In this document: positions 62,624 through 64,000 of the stretch, one piece after another
Layout of the letters: each line of letters opens with the position of its first letter
How positions within the stretch are numbered: position 1 is the first letter of the stretch
Origin: Rouxiella sp. S1S-2
Lineage (GTDB): Bacteria > Pseudomonadota > Gammaproteobacteria > Enterobacterales > Enterobacteriaceae
Direction of reading: 5' to 3'
Length of the DNA stretch: 64,000 nucleotides
NCBI RefSeq assembly: GCF_009208105.1
Contig: NZ_WFKL01000001.1
Location: 3,596,001 to 3,660,000, forward strand
Notes under the pieces: model-generated
Databases searched by the model: none
What the model was told of the DNA's origin: nothing
The model's input: only the letters and a program-made list of their open reading frames with translations
Program-made: the position numbers and the translations under genes

Positions 62624-63514
62624 TTATCTCCTTTCTTTCTGAGCAAAGAGTTGGTCCAGCTTCTGTTCAAAATCGTAGTAGTTAATGCTTTGATACAGTT
62701 CCGCACGGGTCTGCATGGTATCAACCAGATGCTTCTGCGTGCCTTCCTGCCGCAATCCGCGATAAAGCCGCTCGGCTGCCTTATTCATCGCGCGAAAAGC
62801 AGAAAGTGGATACAGCGCCATAGCGACATCGACGGTTTTCAGTTCGTCCAGCGTAAACAAGGGCGTTACGCCAAACTCGGTCAGATTAGCCAGAATCGGC
62901 ACGCCTGACGTTTTAGCAAAAACGGCATACATCTCCAGCTCGGTGACCGCCTCCGGAAATACCATATCGGCGCCCGCTTCGACGTAGGCCTGAACGCGCG
63001 CAAGTGCGGCATTAAGCCCTTCGGCAGCTAGCGCATCCGTACGCGCCATAATGACGAAATTCTCATCAGTACGCGCATCGACTGCCGCTTTGATGCGATC
63101 GACCATTTCTTGCGTGCTGACGATTTCTTTATTTGGGCGATGCCCACAGCGTTTCGCGCCGACCTGATCTTCAATATGCAGCGCCGCCGCACCGGCTTTG
63201 CTTATCTGCCTCACGGTGCGGGCGATATTAAACGCCGAGGATCCAAAACCGGTGTCGGCATCAACCAGCAGCGGTAAATCACACACATCTGTGATACGAC
63301 GCACGTCGATTAACACGTCATCAAGGGTAGAAATACCTAAATCGGGCAGCCCGAGCGAACCCGCTGCCACCCCACCCCCTGAAAGGTAAATCGCCTGGTA
63401 ACCGGCCTGTTTAGCCAGCAAGGCGTGGTTGGCATTGATGGTGCCAACAATCTGTAAAGGGGACTCTTGGGTCAGGGCGGCGCGGAATGCGCGACCAGGA
63501 GAATGTAAGCTCAT
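62624..63514 (-). CDS. prpB: 2-methylisocitrate lyase PrpB
   Basis: 296 residues, isocitrate-lyase superfamily. Active-site loop [10 protein letters not shown] (121-130, Cys123) and metal-binding VDADTGFG and IEDQ. Cleaves 2-methylisocitrate to pyruvate and succinate. First gene of the operon; a sigma-54 type promoter lies 45-60 bases upstream. Confidence 0.95.
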   Translation of the reverse strand: MSLHSPGRAFRAALTQESPLQIVGTINANHALLAKQAGYQAIYLSGGGVAAGSLGLPDLGISTLDDVLIDVRRITDVCDLPLLVDADTGFGSSAFNIARTVRQISKAGAAALHIEDQVGAKRCGHRPNKEIVSTQEMVDRIKAAVDARTDENFVIMARTDALAAEGLNAALARVQAYVEAGADMVFPEAVTELEMYAVFAKTSGVPILANLTEFGVTPLFTLDELKTVDVAMALYPLSAFRAMNKAAERLYRGLRQEGTQKHLVDTMQTRAELYQSINYYDFEQKLDQLFAQKERR

Positions 63515-63558
63515 CGTTACCTGCCTGTTAATCGGGGATTAAGTTCTCCATTAACCAT

Positions 63559-63574
63559 AGCAAGGGGGATGCCA
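63559..63574 (-). promoter_or_regulatory. Sigma-54 promoter of prpBCD
   Basis: Minus strand: TGGCAT-N5-TTGCT, an excellent -24/-12 element with GG and GC at the required spacing. The transcript should start near 63548, leaving about a 34-base leader before prpB. Confidence 0.8.
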
Positions 63575-63625
63575 ACGGATAGGTGCATGGCTCTCAATTC
63601 ACGCATAAAAAATATTAACGATATA

Positions 63626-63638
63626 TATCAATAAATTA
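63626..63638. promoter_or_regulatory. IHF site in the prp control region
   Basis: TATCAA-N4-TTA matches the IHF consensus WATCAANNNNTTR, set in an AT-rich stretch between the sigma-54 promoter and the presumed PrpR site, where DNA bending is required. Confidence 0.65.
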
Positions 63639-63703
63639 AAAAAAATATTTCAACCAGTGATATTTGCCGTGCTGATATTGTCACCGAGCGCGTTACAGGC
63701 TAT

Positions 63704-63749
63704 GTTTCGTTTAGGTTTCATATTTAGATTAATGAAACAACAATGAAAC
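63704..63749. promoter_or_regulatory. Presumed PrpR activator site
   Basis: Two facing GTTTC-containing 18-mers, at 63704-63721 and (inverted) 63732-63749, each ending GTTTCAT/ATGAAAC. They lie between prpB and prpR, ~140-190 bases from the sigma-54 promoter, as expected of an upstream activating sequence. Confidence 0.6.
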
Positions 63750-63783
63750 GCATCTAAACCACAGCGACGACTTAGGGACACCC

Positions 63784-64000
63784 ATGGCAGACTCTTCGCG
63801 ATATACCACCGAGGCAGGTAATAAGCCGGTGATTTGGACGGTGTCTATCTCTCGTCTTGCCGACCTTTTCCGAGATATCAGCCTGGAATTTGATGATAGC
63901 GCCATCATCACACCGGTCCCCTACGGTTTTGAAAAGGCCGTCCAGTTCATTAGGAAAAAGCTGGCCACCGAGCACTGTGATGTCATTATTTCCTCCGGCT
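63784..64000 (+). CDS. prpR: Propionate catabolism regulator PrpR, N-terminal part (runs off window)
   Basis: 72 codons are visible. The product reads [53 protein letters not shown], matching the N-terminal PrpR sensor domain of E. coli. PrpR is a sigma-54 enhancer-binding protein activated by 2-methylcitrate. Divergent from prpB. The AAA+ and HTH domains lie outside the window. Confidence 0.92.
   Translation, partial: MADSSRYTTEAGNKPVIWTVSISRLADLFRDISLEFDDSAIITPVPYGFEKAVQFIRKKLATEHCDVIISSG

Noticed and set aside
1..64000. Insertion sequences, prophage genes, tRNA genes, CRISPR arrays
   Set aside because: No transposase, integrase or phage protein, no cloverleaf-like sequence and no regularly spaced repeats were seen.

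Overview
The window reads as chromosome of a gamma-proteobacterium of the order Enterobacterales. It carries close homologues of E. coli TreF, YncE, TmaR-YeeA, CscR-CscA, PrpBCD and PrpR, with about 50% G+C and dense operons. The combination of a palatinose (pal) operon, a csc-type sucrose module and several extra ABC importers suggests a plant- or soil-associated member such as the Rahnella/Rouxiella/Serratia/Erwinia group. That placement is inference. I saw no tRNA, rRNA, CRISPR array, insertion sequence or phage gene.

Layout. 1-481: 3' end of cytoplasmic trehalase. 523-5685: biotin/methionine sulfoxide reductase (BisC family) and a MetQ-MetN-MetI-type importer, all on the minus strand. 5899-9530: Fur-box-controlled yncE and a FepA-type receptor. 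9593-15465: a LysR regulator divergent from an orphan thiamine-diphosphate enzyme, then a secreted cupin, an EamA exporter and an MFS exporter, tied together by TTGATGC/GCATCAA palindromes. 15672-20875: YciI-like protein, Tat-exported GH10 xylanase, FecA-like receptor and orphan FecB-like binding protein. 21085-22967: decayed alpha/beta-hydrolase and two LuxR-type regulators. 23257-27262: a ferric-type ABC importer.

27514-37129: a catabolic block with two D-2-hydroxyacid dehydrogenases, a GntR regulator and an operon of DUF1989 protein, polar-amino-acid ABC importer and arginase-family ureohydrolase. 5-oxoprolinase PxpA lies opposite PxpBC. 37271-38831: tmaR and yeeA. 38863-42935: IclR, YfcC-family transporter and CocE-type hydrolase. 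43365-44017: two small hypothetical proteins.

44102-59999: sugar island. The pal operon (SBP, two permeases, GH4, ATPase, two GH13 enzymes) is divergent from its LysR regulator. It is joined to an orphan PTS EIIB domain, a ScrY/RafY-type porin, invertase cscA, permease cscB and repressor cscR. The sucrose isomerase gene palI of Erwinia rhapontici is absent. 60017-64000: prpBCD (methylcitrate cycle, no prpE) with a sigma-54 promoter, IHF site and activator site, divergent from the start of prpR.

How they may work together: sucrose and its isomers enter through the porin and are split either by the csc permease/invertase route or by the pal ABC importer and its GH13/GH4 enzymes. The 27.5-37 kb block looks like uptake and hydrolysis of a guanidino or amide compound whose products may feed hydroxyacid and pyroglutamate metabolism. 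Two separate Fur-box-bearing loci handle iron chelates.
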